A stretch of DNA of 40,524 nt, taken from positions 1-40,524 of the forward strand of contig JAFWDM010000096.1 in the NCBI GenBank assembly GCA_017513005.1, given 5' to 3'. Made by a program: the position numbers and the translations under genes. The stretch is from Lachnospiraceae bacterium. Its GTDB lineage: Bacteria; Bacillota; Clostridia; Lachnospirales; Lachnospiraceae. Below the pieces are notes generated by a model. That model ran no database searches and was not told the DNA's origin. It saw only the letters and a program-made list of their open reading frames with translations. Below are positions 7,723 to 15,760 of the stretch, piece by piece; position 1 is the first letter of the stretch, and every line of letters begins with the position of its first letter.

Positions 7723-8430
7723 CTACAGCTGCGCTGCCACATCCAGGGCGACCTCCATCATATTGGTGAAGTTGTTCTGGCGCTCCTGCGCCGTAGTCTC
7801 CTCCCCGGTTACGAGGGAATCCGAGACCGTAAAGATCCCGAGGGCGCGCACACCGGCGCGGGCCGCGTTGCAGTAGAGGGCATAGGTCTCCATCTCAGAG
7901 GCCAGGCATCCCATCTTCGCCCAATCCTTCCATGTCGGAAGCTCATTATAAAAAATATCCGTGGAATTTACGTTGCCGACCGCATACGGAAAGCCGTGGG
8001 CCTTCGCCGCATCCACTGCTGCCGAGAGCAGGCCGAAATCGGCGATCGCCGAGAATGTGCCGTGCAGGCCGTACTGGTAGGCATAGTTGGAGTCCGTGCA
8101 GGCCCCCTGGGCCATGACGATGTCTCCGATCTTCACCCTGTCGGTGATCGCACCGCAGGAGCCGATGCGGATCAGGTTCTGCGCGCCGTATACATGGATC
8201 AGCTCATGGCTGTAGATGCCGATGGACGGGATCCCCATGCCCGTTCCCATGACCGAAACGGCTTTTCCCTTGTAGGTCCCTGTGAATCCGAACATATTGC
8301 GGACGGCATTGAACTGCACCGGGTCTTCAAGAAATGTGTCTGCGATCACCTTCGCCCGCAGGGGATCCCCCGGCAGAAGGACGGTCTTTGCAATCTCTCC
8401 GATCTTCGCTGCATTGTGTGGTGTCGCCAT
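7723..8430 (-). CDS. deoD: Purine-nucleoside phosphorylase DeoD
   Basis: 235 aa hexameric-type purine nucleoside phosphorylase. It splits purine (deoxy)nucleosides with phosphate into base and (deoxy)ribose 1-phosphate in the cytosol. Seen: the phosphate-binding VLLPGDPLRAK near residue 20, MGTGMGIPSIGIYSHEL, RIGSCG, the ribose-binding SEMETYALY and the catalytic Asp in TVSDSLVTGEE. Length and order match the DeoD family. The ATG at 8430 follows AAGAAAGGAGTAAAT; the open frame further upstream has no such site. No partner deo gene lies next to it. Convergent with the TtcA-like gene. Confidence 0.95.
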   Translation of the reverse strand: MATPHNAAKIGEIAKTVLLPGDPLRAKVIADTFLEDPVQFNAVRNMFGFTGTYKGKAVSVMGTGMGIPSIGIYSHELIHVYGAQNLIRIGSCGAITDRVKIGDIVMAQGACTDSNYAYQYGLHGTFSAIADFGLLSAAVDAAKAHGFPYAVGNVNSTDIFYNELPTWKDWAKMGCLASEMETYALYCNAARAGVRALGIFTVSDSLVTGEETTAQERQNNFTNMMEVALDVAAQL

Positions 8431-8585
8431 ATTTACTCCTTTCTTTTCCGGGTTCTTCCGGGTCCTTGCCTGAATGCTTTGCAAGTAGTATCGCTGCCTG
8501 AACGCTTTGCAAGTATTATAGCATCGAATCTCCAAATATGATATGATAGGGAGCCGCGGCGGTTCCGGGCTTGAGCCACATAGGT

Positions 8586-8658
8586 CTACCCGGTTTTTTC
8601 GCGAAAAAGACGCGGAAAACACCACGAGGCTTCAGGTGGGTCTGTACTGTAACCCACA
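8586..8658. repeat. Dispersed element C, partial copy
   Basis: Shares its order of parts with 11680-11765: a CGGTTTTTTCGCGAAAAA-type hairpin, then 20 identical bases (CGAGGCTTCAGGTGGGTCTG, 8625-8644) and ACTGTAACCCA. Lies upstream of the DUF4317 gene. A related but diverged copy is at 21486-21620. Confidence 0.6.
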
Positions 8659-8731
8659 TAGAACAACCATCTTGAGAACAACTTCCAGAACATCCTGAGG
8701 ACAGCTTCCTGGAAAGAAAGCGAGGCAGCAT

Positions 8732-9868
8732 TTGGACAAAAAAGCAATTGCGGAGATCCGCAAACTGATGACGATGAACAACTGCCGGATCGACCGGATC
8801 CGGGGATGCTATGTAGATGAAAACCGGGAGATCGTGACAGAACTGCAGGAGACCTTCCTTGCCCTGGAGGAGTCCACAGTCGAAAAGTACTGCGAGCTCT
8901 TCCGGCAGACGCTGTCGGGAAAACCCGGCAAAAACCTTTTCAACCTGGAGTTTCCGCTTGCGGAGGAGGAAGCCGGGGGCCGGCAGGATCTGCTGTACCG
9001 CCTGCAGCAGTCCGGGCTGGAGGACAACACCCTGGTGCGCGCCTTTTTTGACCGCGTCATCGAGACTGCCGCCTTTCCGGACAAATATCTGATCCTGCTC
9101 GCACACGGCGTCTACGACATTCCCGGCCGCACATCGGACGGCATCGATATGGAGGATGCCTCCGACTATGTCTATTCCTTCATCCTGTGCAGCCTCTGTC
9201 CCGTGATCCTGCTGAAGGAGGGCCTGTGCTACGACTCGGAGGAAAAGACCTTTCTGGACCGCCGCCGCGACTGGGCTGTGCAGCGGCCCGGGGCTGGCTT
9301 CCTCTACCCGGCCTTCAATGACAGGAACACGGATATCCACCAGGTCCTCTACTTTGCCCGCCGCCCCGACGAACTCCACGAAGAACTGCCGGCAGAGCTT
9401 CTGGGATGCCCCATGCCCCTCCCCGAGGATGACCAGCGGGACGTGTTCAAAAACGTCGTGGAGGCCACCCTGGGCCGGGACTGTGATTTTGAAAATGTGA
9501 AAAACATCCACGAGGCCATCGGACAGCTCGTGGAGCAGGAAAAGGACAGCGGCGAACCTCCCCAGATCGAGAAAGTACAGCTACGCCGCATCCTCTATGA
9601 GAACGGCGCTCCGCAGGACTCCCTCGACACCTTCGACGAAGCCTTCGAAGAGGCTGTCGGTGAGGGAGGCACCCTGGCCGCGGAAAATATCGCCGACACC
9701 AAGAAGCTGGAGATCAAGACCCCCAGCCTGCGGATCACCGTAAAGGCGGAGATGGCGGATATGATCAGGACCCGTTTCATCGACGGGATCGAATACCTCA
9801 CGATCCCCGTCGCCGACGACATCGAAGTCAACGGCATCCGGATCCTCCAGTCCCGCAGGGACAAATGA
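8732..9868 (+). CDS. DUF4317 domain-containing protein
   Basis: 378 aa soluble protein of the DUF4317 family, common in Lachnospiraceae and of unknown function. The family feel comes from the start (AIAEIRKLMTMNNCRIDRIRGC), the stretch LILLAHGVYDIPGRTSDGID and the C-terminal DGIEYLTIPVADDIEVNGI. No membrane segment, signal peptide or nucleotide-binding motif is visible. The start is TTG at 8732, behind GAAAGCGAGG; no in-frame ATG fits better. It stands alone, with a shared terminator at its end and the L,D-transpeptidase facing it. Confidence 0.85.
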   Translation: MDKKAIAEIRKLMTMNNCRIDRIRGCYVDENREIVTELQETFLALEESTVEKYCELFRQTLSGKPGKNLFNLEFPLAEEEAGGRQDLLYRLQQSGLEDNTLVRAFFDRVIETAAFPDKYLILLAHGVYDIPGRTSDGIDMEDASDYVYSFILCSLCPVILLKEGLCYDSEEKTFLDRRRDWAVQRPGAGFLYPAFNDRNTDIHQVLYFARRPDELHEELPAELLGCPMPLPEDDQRDVFKNVVEATLGRDCDFENVKNIHEAIGQLVEQEKDSGEPPQIEKVQLRRILYENGAPQDSLDTFDEAFEEAVGEGGTLAAENIADTKKLEIKTPSLRITVKAEMADMIRTRFIDGIEYLTIPVADDIEVNGIRILQSRRDK

Positions 9869-9876
9869 TTAGAAGA

Positions 9877-9930
9877 TTCAAGACTCGCTTGCGCGTATCT
9901 CACGACTGAAGTCACGGGTATTGCGCGAGG
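9877..9930. repeat. REP-like element, class D (diverged)
   Basis: Holds TTCAAGACTCGC (also at 17211) and CTCACGACTGAAGTCACG (also at 38387 and in part at 19730), with imperfect GCGTATCTC/GGGTATTGCGC arms. Just downstream of the DUF4317 stop. Confidence 0.55.
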
Positions 9931-9936
9931 AAGAAT

Positions 9937-9977
9937 AAAACCATCCGATGGAAGCACATGCTCCACCGGATGGTTTT
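9937..9977. terminator. Bidirectional terminator, DUF4317 gene / L,D-transpeptidase
   Basis: AAAACCATCCG pairs with CGGATGGTTTT around an 18-19 base loop; T-run on the plus side and A-run on the other. Ends 8 bp from the stop of the convergent transpeptidase gene. Confidence 0.85.
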
Positions 9978-9984
9978 TCAGTGT

Positions 9985-11553
9985 TTAGTAGTAAATGATG
10001 ATCGCTGTGCCCGGCACGATGTTGTTGTAGACCGTCTCCGCGACCGACGGAGGGAGATTGACGCAGCCGTGAGAACCGTTGCCTATATACTCACTGCCCC
10101 CGAAGACACTCTTCCACCACGCGTCATGCAGGCCCTGGCCCTCGTAGAAGGGCATCCAGTACTGCACCTTGGTCTCGTATTTTTTCTTGCCCTCGCCGCC
10201 CCGCAGGATGGACGGACTCTGCTTGAAAGCGAGCGGAAAAACGCCGGTCGCAGTTCCCTGGTCCAGGGTGACATCTCCGGTCACGACATCGCTCTCGACA
10301 AAGAGCGCACCGTCGATATAGTACCACATGTGCTGGGCGCTGATGCTGACCTCCACATAGGTGCCCGCGAGATCATCCGTCCCGCTGCGCTTCAGGAAAA
10401 GGGGATCTCCCCAGGGTCCGTAGATCTGGTAGACCGGCTCGCGCTCCACGGACTTCCCGGACAGGAGATCCTGCATCAGCTGCGCCGTCTCCTCATCCTC
10501 CAGGATCGTGTAGCCATACTCATTCAGTCCCGGAGAGAAGGTGACTACATTTCCCCAGGTCGTCGTGAAATCCCGCTCCCTGTAGCGGGTCTCGTATTTT
10601 CCCGCCAGCTTCCGGACATAGGCCCTGACCTCGTCCTCCTTCACACTCACCTTTCCGTCTTTGATCTTCAGCCAGTTCATGAAGGTCTTAAAATCCAGGG
10701 TCTCTGTCTTGTCGCCGAACACATAGGTGACGGTCTCGCCTGCATACTCGTTCAGGATCCTGCATTTTTCCTGCATTTTTTCGTCGTCCGCGGTCTTTTC
10801 CGGCGGAATATACAGGGCTCTGGGGATCGCGCGCTCGACCGTGCAGTCTGCCGGACCGCCCTCTTTCTTCTCCGCAGAAAGTTCCGCAGCGGCCTCCCCG
10901 GAATGACCTTCCCCGGCATCTGCTGTCACACCTCCGGAAGCTTCATTCCCTGCCGAAGCTCCCAGCACTGCCTCGACTTCGCCGCGCAGCCAGGTCTGCA
11001 GGTCCTCATCGTCCAGCTCCGTTCCCTGCACTTCCGGTTTGATCTTACACTTCCTCTCCTTCTCGTAATAAAGGATCTTCGCGTTCTCGTTTTTCTTTCT
11101 GGGAACAGAGAGGGCTTCCGCCCGGACAGCCTCCCGGAAAATCTCCTCGTCCAGCCGGTACGGGAGCTGTACAGAGAATGCATTTCCCTCCCGCAGTACA
11201 TCGAGCACACTTCGCAGATCTGCCTTTTCAGCTTCCACATATTCTGTAAAAGTCTTTTCCAGCGCCTCTGTATCCAGGGTGTAGCCCAGGTCCGGAAGCG
11301 CTGCATGGAAGACCTCTTTCCCGTTCTCCGTCAGCACGACCTGCCCGCCTTCAAATTCGTCCCGGAACAGGACAGCCGCCTCCGCGGGGGTCTTTCCGGA
11401 GACACTGGTCCCGTTGATCCGTGTGCCCGTCAGGAAATCATTGCCGCTCCGCAAGGCATGCATATACCAGGCGGCACCGCCTGCAGCAGCAGCGAGAACG
11501 GCCGCTGCGACGATGACGGCAAAGAGGACGCCCCTTCCCATTTTCTTTTTCAT
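9985..11553 (-). CDS. L,D-transpeptidase (YkuD) with putative peptidoglycan-binding region
   Basis: 522 aa, anchored by one N-terminal helix (about residues 7-32). Residues about 40-330 look like the PG_binding_4-type region found before clostridial YkuD domains, interrupted by an acidic Ala/Gly/Glu-rich linker near 195-235. Residues about 390-522 are the YkuD domain, with the active site SHGCVNLP; the catalytic cysteine is Cys497. The enzyme would make 3-3 crosslinks in peptidoglycan or attach proteins to it on the outer face of the membrane. ATG at 11553 behind GGAGGAAAAAG. Single gene; shares a terminator with the convergent DUF4317 gene. Confidence 0.9.
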   Translation of the reverse strand: MKKKMGRGVLFAVIVAAAVLAAAAGGAAWYMHALRSGNDFLTGTRINGTSVSGKTPAEAAVLFRDEFEGGQVVLTENGKEVFHAALPDLGYTLDTEALEKTFTEYVEAEKADLRSVLDVLREGNAFSVQLPYRLDEEIFREAVRAEALSVPRKKNENAKILYYEKERKCKIKPEVQGTELDDEDLQTWLRGEVEAVLGASAGNEASGGVTADAGEGHSGEAAAELSAEKKEGGPADCTVERAIPRALYIPPEKTADDEKMQEKCRILNEYAGETVTYVFGDKTETLDFKTFMNWLKIKDGKVSVKEDEVRAYVRKLAGKYETRYRERDFTTTWGNVVTFSPGLNEYGYTILEDEETAQLMQDLLSGKSVEREPVYQIYGPWGDPLFLKRSGTDDLAGTYVEVSISAQHMWYYIDGALFVESDVVTGDVTLDQGTATGVFPLAFKQSPSILRGGEGKKKYETKVQYWMPFYEGQGLHDAWWKSVFGGSEYIGNGSHGCVNLPPSVAETVYNNIVPGTAIIIYY

Positions 11554-11603
11554 ATCTATATCTTTTTCCTCCCCTCAATCCCTTTTCGGGATGTATCCAA
11601 AAT

Positions 11604-11770
11604 GCTGTTATCTGCTCACGCCCTCCTGAGGGCGTGAACAGTTAACGTTGCGTTCGGCGATTCCAATGCGTTTCGCGCGCCGAACGCCTTTGCACTCAGG
11701 TTTTTTCGCTGAGAACCGCTCAAAAACACCTCGAGGCTTCAGGTGGGTCTGAACTGTATCCCAAATGCTA
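11604..11770. repeat. Dispersed element C, fullest copy
   Basis: Successive hairpins: TCACGCCCTC/GAGGGCGTGA, then GCGTTCGGCG/CGCCGAACGC, then a TTTTTTCGCTGAGAA-like part, then the 20-base core shared with 8625-8644 (here 11732-11751). Lies between divergent genes (L,D-transpeptidase and XRE regulator). Confidence 0.65.
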
Positions 11771-11887
11771 CCACGCTCCGCAGGAATGTCAATGTCAAAA
11801 TTCTATTTCCTTTTTTTCTGATATAATGTAACATATCTTTGTATCGCAACTCTGTTTCAAAGGCTTTCAAGCCAGGGAGAATATATT

Positions 11888-12229
11888 ATGTCAAATCATC
11901 TGAACCCCGAACGTCTTGCATCCGTCCGGAAGAATCTCGGTCTGAACAAAACAGAAGCTGCCGGTCTGCTGAACCTCTCCAAAATGGGATACGGAAGGTA
12001 TGAGCACGGTGAACGCACACCCTCCACGCAGATCGTAGAGTATATCGCCTGGAAGTTCGGGACCTCCGCAGCCTACCTGACCGGCACGACTGATGATCCA
12101 TCTCCGGAATGGATCCACGTCTCCAGGCAGGAGGCACCTGCCCTGTTCAAACTGGTACAGGAGCTTCAGGCCTCCGAGGAGATGCAGCAACGCCTGTCCG
12201 CCTACTATGAGTCTCTGAAAAGGCAGTGA
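11888..12229 (+). CDS. Small XRE-family DNA-binding regulator
   Basis: 113 aa. Residues about 8-68 form an HTH_3/XRE helix-turn-helix (RLASVRKNLGLNKTEAAGLL, then MGYGRYEHGERTPSTQIVEY); the tail (80-113) is helical and probably dimerises. A TATAAT -10 box stands at 11822-11827 without a convincing -35. Start ATG behind CAGGGAGAA. It stands alone and is followed by a 19-bp tandem repeat and a terminator. Target genes unknown; neither neighbour is an obvious toxin or phage gene. Confidence 0.85.
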   Translation: MSNHLNPERLASVRKNLGLNKTEAAGLLNLSKMGYGRYEHGERTPSTQIVEYIAWKFGTSAAYLTGTTDDPSPEWIHVSRQEAPALFKLVQELQASEEMQQRLSAYYESLKRQ

Positions 12230-12238
12230 CCTGCGGCG

Positions 12239-12333
12239 CAGATCCTCTTATACGAAGCAGACCTCTTTATGCGCCACAGACCCTCTTATACGAGGCAGAC
12301 CTCCTTATGCGGCGCAGACTCTCTTATGCACAC
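12239..12333. repeat. 19-bp tandem repeat, 5 copies
   Basis: Five exact-length units of the form CAGACCCTCTTATACGAGG, alternating TATACGA and TATGCG variants, so a 38-bp double unit is hinted. Period not divisible by 3, so non-coding. Starts 10 bp after the XRE stop and runs straight into the terminator. Confidence 0.85.
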
Positions 12334-12369
12334 AAAGAGCAGGCAGCCCCAGCTGCCTGCTCTTTCTTT
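12334..12369 (+). terminator. Terminator of the XRE gene
   Basis: Perfect 14-bp stem (AAAGAGCAGGCAGC and complement), 4-base loop, followed by CTTTG. Nearly symmetric, so it may also help the convergent PPC gene. Confidence 0.85.
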
Positions 12370-12441
12370 GTCGTCATCGGGCATTGTCCGGTTACATTCT
12401 CACGAAAGTCAGAATCAGGAGTCTCACAGCCAACCGGCTGA

Positions 12442-12867
12442 TCAGACATTGAACTCAAACAGATTGAGTCCGATCTTCTCACTGTAACGGCGGCCGACTG
12501 CGCCGTCGATCTTACGGATCACGATCTCCGCCGTCGCGCTGATGATGGCTGCATTAAGATGACCGCCGACAACATTTCCTTTTGCGTCCCCGGCACTCAG
12601 GTGCGCATGCAGATAGGGCTTTCCCTCCATTCTTGTCAGGGTCCCGACCAGAGAAGTGATCTCATAGACACCCTTGAAGCTGTTCGCGTGATACTCTTTT
12701 GCTACCGTATCGAAAACGCCGGTCGTGAACTCATTGATGGCTCCGAGCCCCTGGAGCTCCGCCAGAATGATATTTTCCTTTTCCGCGATATCCAGAAGGC
12801 TGGCGCAGATCTCCTCCCCCGGATCCAGACGCACGACCAGTGTATCTCCGAATGTTCTGTATTCCAC
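12442..12867 (-). CDS. PPC/DUF296-domain DNA-binding-type protein
   Basis: 141 aa, a single PPC (plants and prokaryotes conserved, formerly DUF296) domain. Typical parts: [20 protein letters not shown], the ALGAI-like [15 protein letters not shown], and the metal-site region [19 protein letters not shown]. Bacterial PPC proteins form trimers; their role is not settled, though plant relatives bind AT-rich DNA. The start is GTG at 12867, six bases after GGAGGAG; the longer frame upstream lacks a ribosome binding site. Convergent with the XRE gene. Confidence 0.85.
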   Translation of the reverse strand: MEYRTFGDTLVVRLDPGEEICASLLDIAEKENIILAELQGLGAINEFTTGVFDTVAKEYHANSFKGVYEITSLVGTLTRMEGKPYLHAHLSAGDAKGNVVGGHLNAAIISATAEIVIRKIDGAVGRRYSEKIGLNLFEFNV

Positions 12868-13118
12868 AGCAATCTCCTCCTTCTTTATTCTTGTTTTTTT
12901 TTTCTTTTGTATGTATGTCCGCGTCATGCAGACAATTATGTGTCCCGGTAAGGAATCGGACATTGAAATCAGATTTCTTATTTTCTATAATAAATCTGCG
13001 CCGGCCTGCTTTGCAACGGACAAAAGCCGCGGCAGCACACGCGGCGGCAGGACCGTATCCATACATGTCTGCGGATGCGCATTCACAGACACAAGATGCC
13101 GAAAGGAAGGAAAAACGG

Positions 13119-13373
13119 ATGAAGAAGCACTCTGCATTCAGAAATATCCGGAAAGAGCGGCCTGTCCTCTATTCCCCGCGCAGCAGCGCGGCGGAAGATC
13201 CGCTTCCCTCCCCCCGGGACACTGACTCCTTCCCTGAGGACGATCCCCGGCTGTCCGAACCCCGGTCCGACTGCAGGGAAGATTCCCGGCTGTCCGAACC
13301 CCGGTCCGACTGCAGGGAAGATCCTACACCATCTCTTCCGGATGAAACACTTCGTCAAACTGCTCTGGAGTGA
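13119..13373 (+). CDS. Doubtful small ORF with 13-residue repeat
   Basis: 84 codons from an ATG behind GAAAGGAAGGAAAAACGG. The product starts MKKHSAFRNIRKER and continues as Pro/Ser/Asp/Arg-rich low-complexity sequence holding two copies of DxRLSEPRSDCRE. Its last 50 bp overlap the end of fumC on the other strand. The good ribosome binding site favours translation; the composition and overlap speak against it. No family recognised. Confidence 0.25.
   Translation: MKKHSAFRNIRKERPVLYSPRSSAAEDPLPSPRDTDSFPEDDPRLSEPRSDCREDSRLSEPRSDCREDPTPSLPDETLRQTALE
13242..13319. repeat. 39-bp direct repeat, 2 copies
   Basis: Two adjacent 39-bp units (13242-13280, 13281-13319) that differ by a single base, each containing CTGTCCGAACCCCGGTCC. 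It directly abuts the fumC stop codon. Confidence 0.85.
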
Positions 13374-14703
13374 GGAAGCCCAGCCGGGCACAGGCCTCCC
13401 GCAGGGAGATGTTCTCCCGATAAGCGAGTTTCGCGGTCTTCGCAGCGTTCTCATATCCGATATAGGGATTGAGCGCTGTCACGAGCATGAGGGAGTTGTG
13501 GAGGTTGTGACGCATTTTCTCTGTGTCCGCCTCGATCCCCTCCGCGCAGTTCTTCGTGAAGGAAAGGATGGATTCCGATAAAAGCCGCACGGACTGCAGG
13601 AAGTTGTAGGCGATCACCGGCATAAAGACATTCAGTTCAAAATTTCCCTGCGAGGCGGCAAAACCGATCGCGGCATCGTTGCCCATGATCTGGACAGCGA
13701 CCATCGTGACCTGTTCGCACTGGGTCGGATTGACCTTGCCCGGCATGATGGAGCTTCCCGGCTCGTTCTCCGGGATGCGGATCTCGCCCAGGCCGCAGCG
13801 CGGACCGCTCGCCAGCCAGCGGACATCGTTGGCGATCTTCATCATATCCCCTGCCATCGCCTTCACAGCGCCGTGGGCAAAGACGATCTCGTCCTTCGAG
13901 GTCAGCGCGTGGAACTTGTTGGGTGATGTCACGAAATTTTTCCCCGTCAGGGCAGAGATCTCTTCTGCCGCCTTTTGGGCAAATCCCGCAGGCGCATTCA
14001 GGCCCGTACCGACTGCCGTGCCTCCGAGCGCGAGCTCTAAGAGCGGGCCCAGCGCAAGCCGGACCATCTCAATATCCCGCTCCAGAGAACACCTCCAGCC
14101 GCTGATCTCCTGGGAAAAGGCCACCGGAACCGCGTCCTGCAGATGGGTCCGGCCGCTCTTTACGATTCCCTGATTTTTTTTCTCCAGCATTTTAAACACA
14201 TCGATCAGGCCCTGTGCTGCGGGGATCAGTCTGTCCTCCAGCGCCATCACTGCGGCGATGTGCATTGCCGTCGGAAATGTATCGTTCGAGGACTGGCTCA
14301 TATTGACATCATCGTTTGGATGGCAGAGCTTCGGAAGGGATGCGATCTCATTTGCCCGGTTCGCGATGACCTCGTTCGCGTTCATATTGGACTGCGTGCC
14401 GGACCCCGTCTGCCAGACCACCAGGGGAAAATGTGCATCCAGCTTCCCGGAGATGACCTCGTCCGCCGCCTGTGAGATCACAGCCAGCTTCTGCGCCGTC
14501 ATCTTTTCAGGCTTCAGCGCATGATTGGCCTGCGCGGCGGCCTTTTTCAGGATCCCGAACGCCCGGATGATCTCAGCGGGCATGGTCTCGATCCCGACGC
14601 CGATCCGGAAATTCTCGTGGCTGCGCTGCGTCTGGGCCGCCCAGTATTTATCCGCAGGCACTTTCATCTCTCCCATAGAATCATGTTCGATACGATATCC
14701 CAT
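13324..14703 (-). CDS. fumC: Class II fumarate hydratase
   Basis: 459 aa, the full length of the iron-independent tetrameric fumarase that interconverts fumarate and malate. Seen: EHDSMGEMKVPADKYWAAQTQRS-type N-terminus, GSGTQSNMNANEV, SSNDTFPTAMH, GRTHLQDA, and the superfamily signature GSSIMPGKVNPTQCE with the active-site loop. ATG at 14703 behind GGGAGGAAAGGT; the longer open frame runs into the promoter. Class II fumarase is less common in strict anaerobes than the FeS class I. Monocistronic, own promoter. Confidence 0.96.
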   Translation of the reverse strand: MGYRIEHDSMGEMKVPADKYWAAQTQRSHENFRIGVGIETMPAEIIRAFGILKKAAAQANHALKPEKMTAQKLAVISQAADEVISGKLDAHFPLVVWQTGSGTQSNMNANEVIANRANEIASLPKLCHPNDDVNMSQSSNDTFPTAMHIAAVMALEDRLIPAAQGLIDVFKMLEKKNQGIVKSGRTHLQDAVPVAFSQEISGWRCSLERDIEMVRLALGPLLELALGGTAVGTGLNAPAGFAQKAAEEISALTGKNFVTSPNKFHALTSKDEIVFAHGAVKAMAGDMMKIANDVRWLASGPRCGLGEIRIPENEPGSSIMPGKVNPTQCEQVTMVAVQIMGNDAAIGFAASQGNFELNVFMPVIAYNFLQSVRLLSESILSFTKNCAEGIEADTEKMRHNLHNSLMLVTALNPYIGYENAAKTAKLAYRENISLREACARLGFLTPEQFDEVFHPEEMV

Positions 14704-14747
14704 ACCTTTCCTCCCGTATGCTTCCTCGAAAGCTTTTTGCAATTTGA

Positions 14748-14776
14748 AGTATACCATGCGGCGTCCGAATTCACAA
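14748..14776 (-). promoter_or_regulatory. Promoter of fumC
   Basis: Minus strand: TTGTGA (14771-14776), 17-bp spacer, TATACT (14748-14753), about 45 bp upstream of the start codon. It lies back-to-back with the amino acid importer promoter 30 bp away. Confidence 0.7.
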
Positions 14777-14803
14777 ACACCCCTGCGCCTCCTCATTCGC
14801 CTA

Positions 14804-14832
14804 TTGACAGCATAGGTAAATAGGGTTATCAT
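14804..14832 (+). promoter_or_regulatory. Promoter of the amino acid importer operon
   Basis: TTGACA (14804-14809), 17-bp spacer, TATCAT (14827-14832). A near-consensus sigma-A promoter, giving a leader of about 260 nt that contains the 24-bp tandem repeat. Confidence 0.75.
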
Positions 14833-14896
14833 TTTCAAGACTACTACATGTCGGACTCCGGCAGACCTTTACGGAAAACTGCCCGGGCAGGCTTTT

Positions 14897-15082
14897 ATGG
14901 CTGACTGCCCCGGCAAAGATCAATACAAAAGCCCCGGCAGAGCGCGATACAAAAGCCCCGGCAGAGCACGATACAAAGCCCCCGGCAGAGCACGATACAA
15001 AACCCCCGGCAGAGCACGATACAAAACCCCCGGCAGAGCACGATACAAAACCCCCGCAGAAAACGGATACGTGTCTGCATGA
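14897..15082 (+). CDS. Possible repetitive upstream ORF in importer leader
   Basis: 61 codons, ATG at 14897, stop 18 bp before the permease start. It encodes a strongly basic peptide built of octapeptides YKxPGRAR (five and a half copies; x is Ser, Ala or Thr). The ribosome binding site is weak (GGCAGG). It spans nearly the whole leader between the promoter and the permease, so if translated it could couple or attenuate importer expression. No homologue recognised; it may be only a by-product of the 24-bp repeat. Confidence 0.35.
   Translation: MADCPGKDQYKSPGRARYKSPGRARYKAPGRARYKTPGRARYKTPGRARYKTPAENGYVSA
14908..15070. repeat. 24-bp tandem repeat, about 6.8 copies
   Basis: Six full units of CCCCGGCAGAGCACGATACA plus AAAC, then a partial seventh. 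The first unit is the most diverged, the inner ones almost identical. The period is divisible by 3, leaving both strands open for long stretches. Confidence 0.92.
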
Positions 15083-15100
15083 CAGGAAGCAGGTGACCCC

Positions 15101-15760
15101 TTGAACCTGGAATTTATACACCAATACCTTCCCCTTTATCAGGAAGCTGCCATACTGACCGTGCAGATCGGTGTGCTGGGCATCCTCGCGTCCATCCTGA
15201 TCGGCATCCTGTGTACCATGATCCATTATTTCCGGGTGCCCGTCGCGCGGCAGATCGCAGCCGCCTATGTGGAGATCAGCCGCAACACACCGCTCCTGAT
15301 CCAGCTGTTTTTTATCTATTACGGCCTGCCCAAGATCGGGATCCGGACGAATCCCTACGCCTGCGGTGTGGCAGGTCTCGCTTTCCTGGGCGGAAGCTAC
15401 ATGGCGGAGACATTCCGGAGCGGGATCGATGCGGTAGACAAAATACAGACAGAGAGTGCCGCCAGCCTGGGGCTGAGCGGGCTGCAGGCCCTGCGCTACG
15501 TCATCTTTCCGCAGGCCCTCTCGATCAGCTTTCCCGCCTTCATGGCAAATGTGATCTTTCTGCTCAAGGAAACCAGCGTTTTCTCGGCGATCAGCCTGAT
15601 GGACCTGATGTTCACGGCAAAAGACCTGATCGGCCTGTACTATCAGACAACGGAGAGTCTGTTCCTCCTGGTCATCTTTTATCTGCTGATCCTGCTTCCG
15701 GTTTCCATCGTCGGGAGCCTCATAGAAAGGAGGCTGCGCTATGCCGGATTTGGGTCTTAA
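15101..15760 (+). CDS. Polar amino acid ABC transporter permease 1 (HisM/GlnP family)
   Basis: 219 aa inner-membrane permease with about five hydrophobic segments. Near residue 60-75 is the ISRNTPLLIQLFFIYYGLP motif of the His/Glu/Gln permease family, and the EAA loop reads AASLGLSGLQALRYVIFPQA at about 125-145. The start is TTG at 15101 behind AGGAAGCAGGTGA. It overlaps the second permease by 20 bp. Its partners are the second permease, ATPase and binding protein that follow. The amino acid carried is not determinable. Confidence 0.93.
   Translation: MNLEFIHQYLPLYQEAAILTVQIGVLGILASILIGILCTMIHYFRVPVARQIAAAYVEISRNTPLLIQLFFIYYGLPKIGIRTNPYACGVAGLAFLGGSYMAETFRSGIDAVDKIQTESAASLGLSGLQALRYVIFPQALSISFPAFMANVIFLLKETSVFSAISLMDLMFTAKDLIGLYYQTTESLFLLVIFYLLILLPVSIVGSLIERRLRYAGFGS

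Noticed and set aside
12226-12441. Small protein encoded by the 19-bp repeat after the XRE gene
   Set aside because: The period is not divisible by three, there is no ribosome binding site, and the terminator lies inside the frame.
14908-15070. CRISPR array
   Set aside because: The 24-bp units are directly adjacent with no unique spacers, and no cas genes are present. The same holds for the other tandem repeats.
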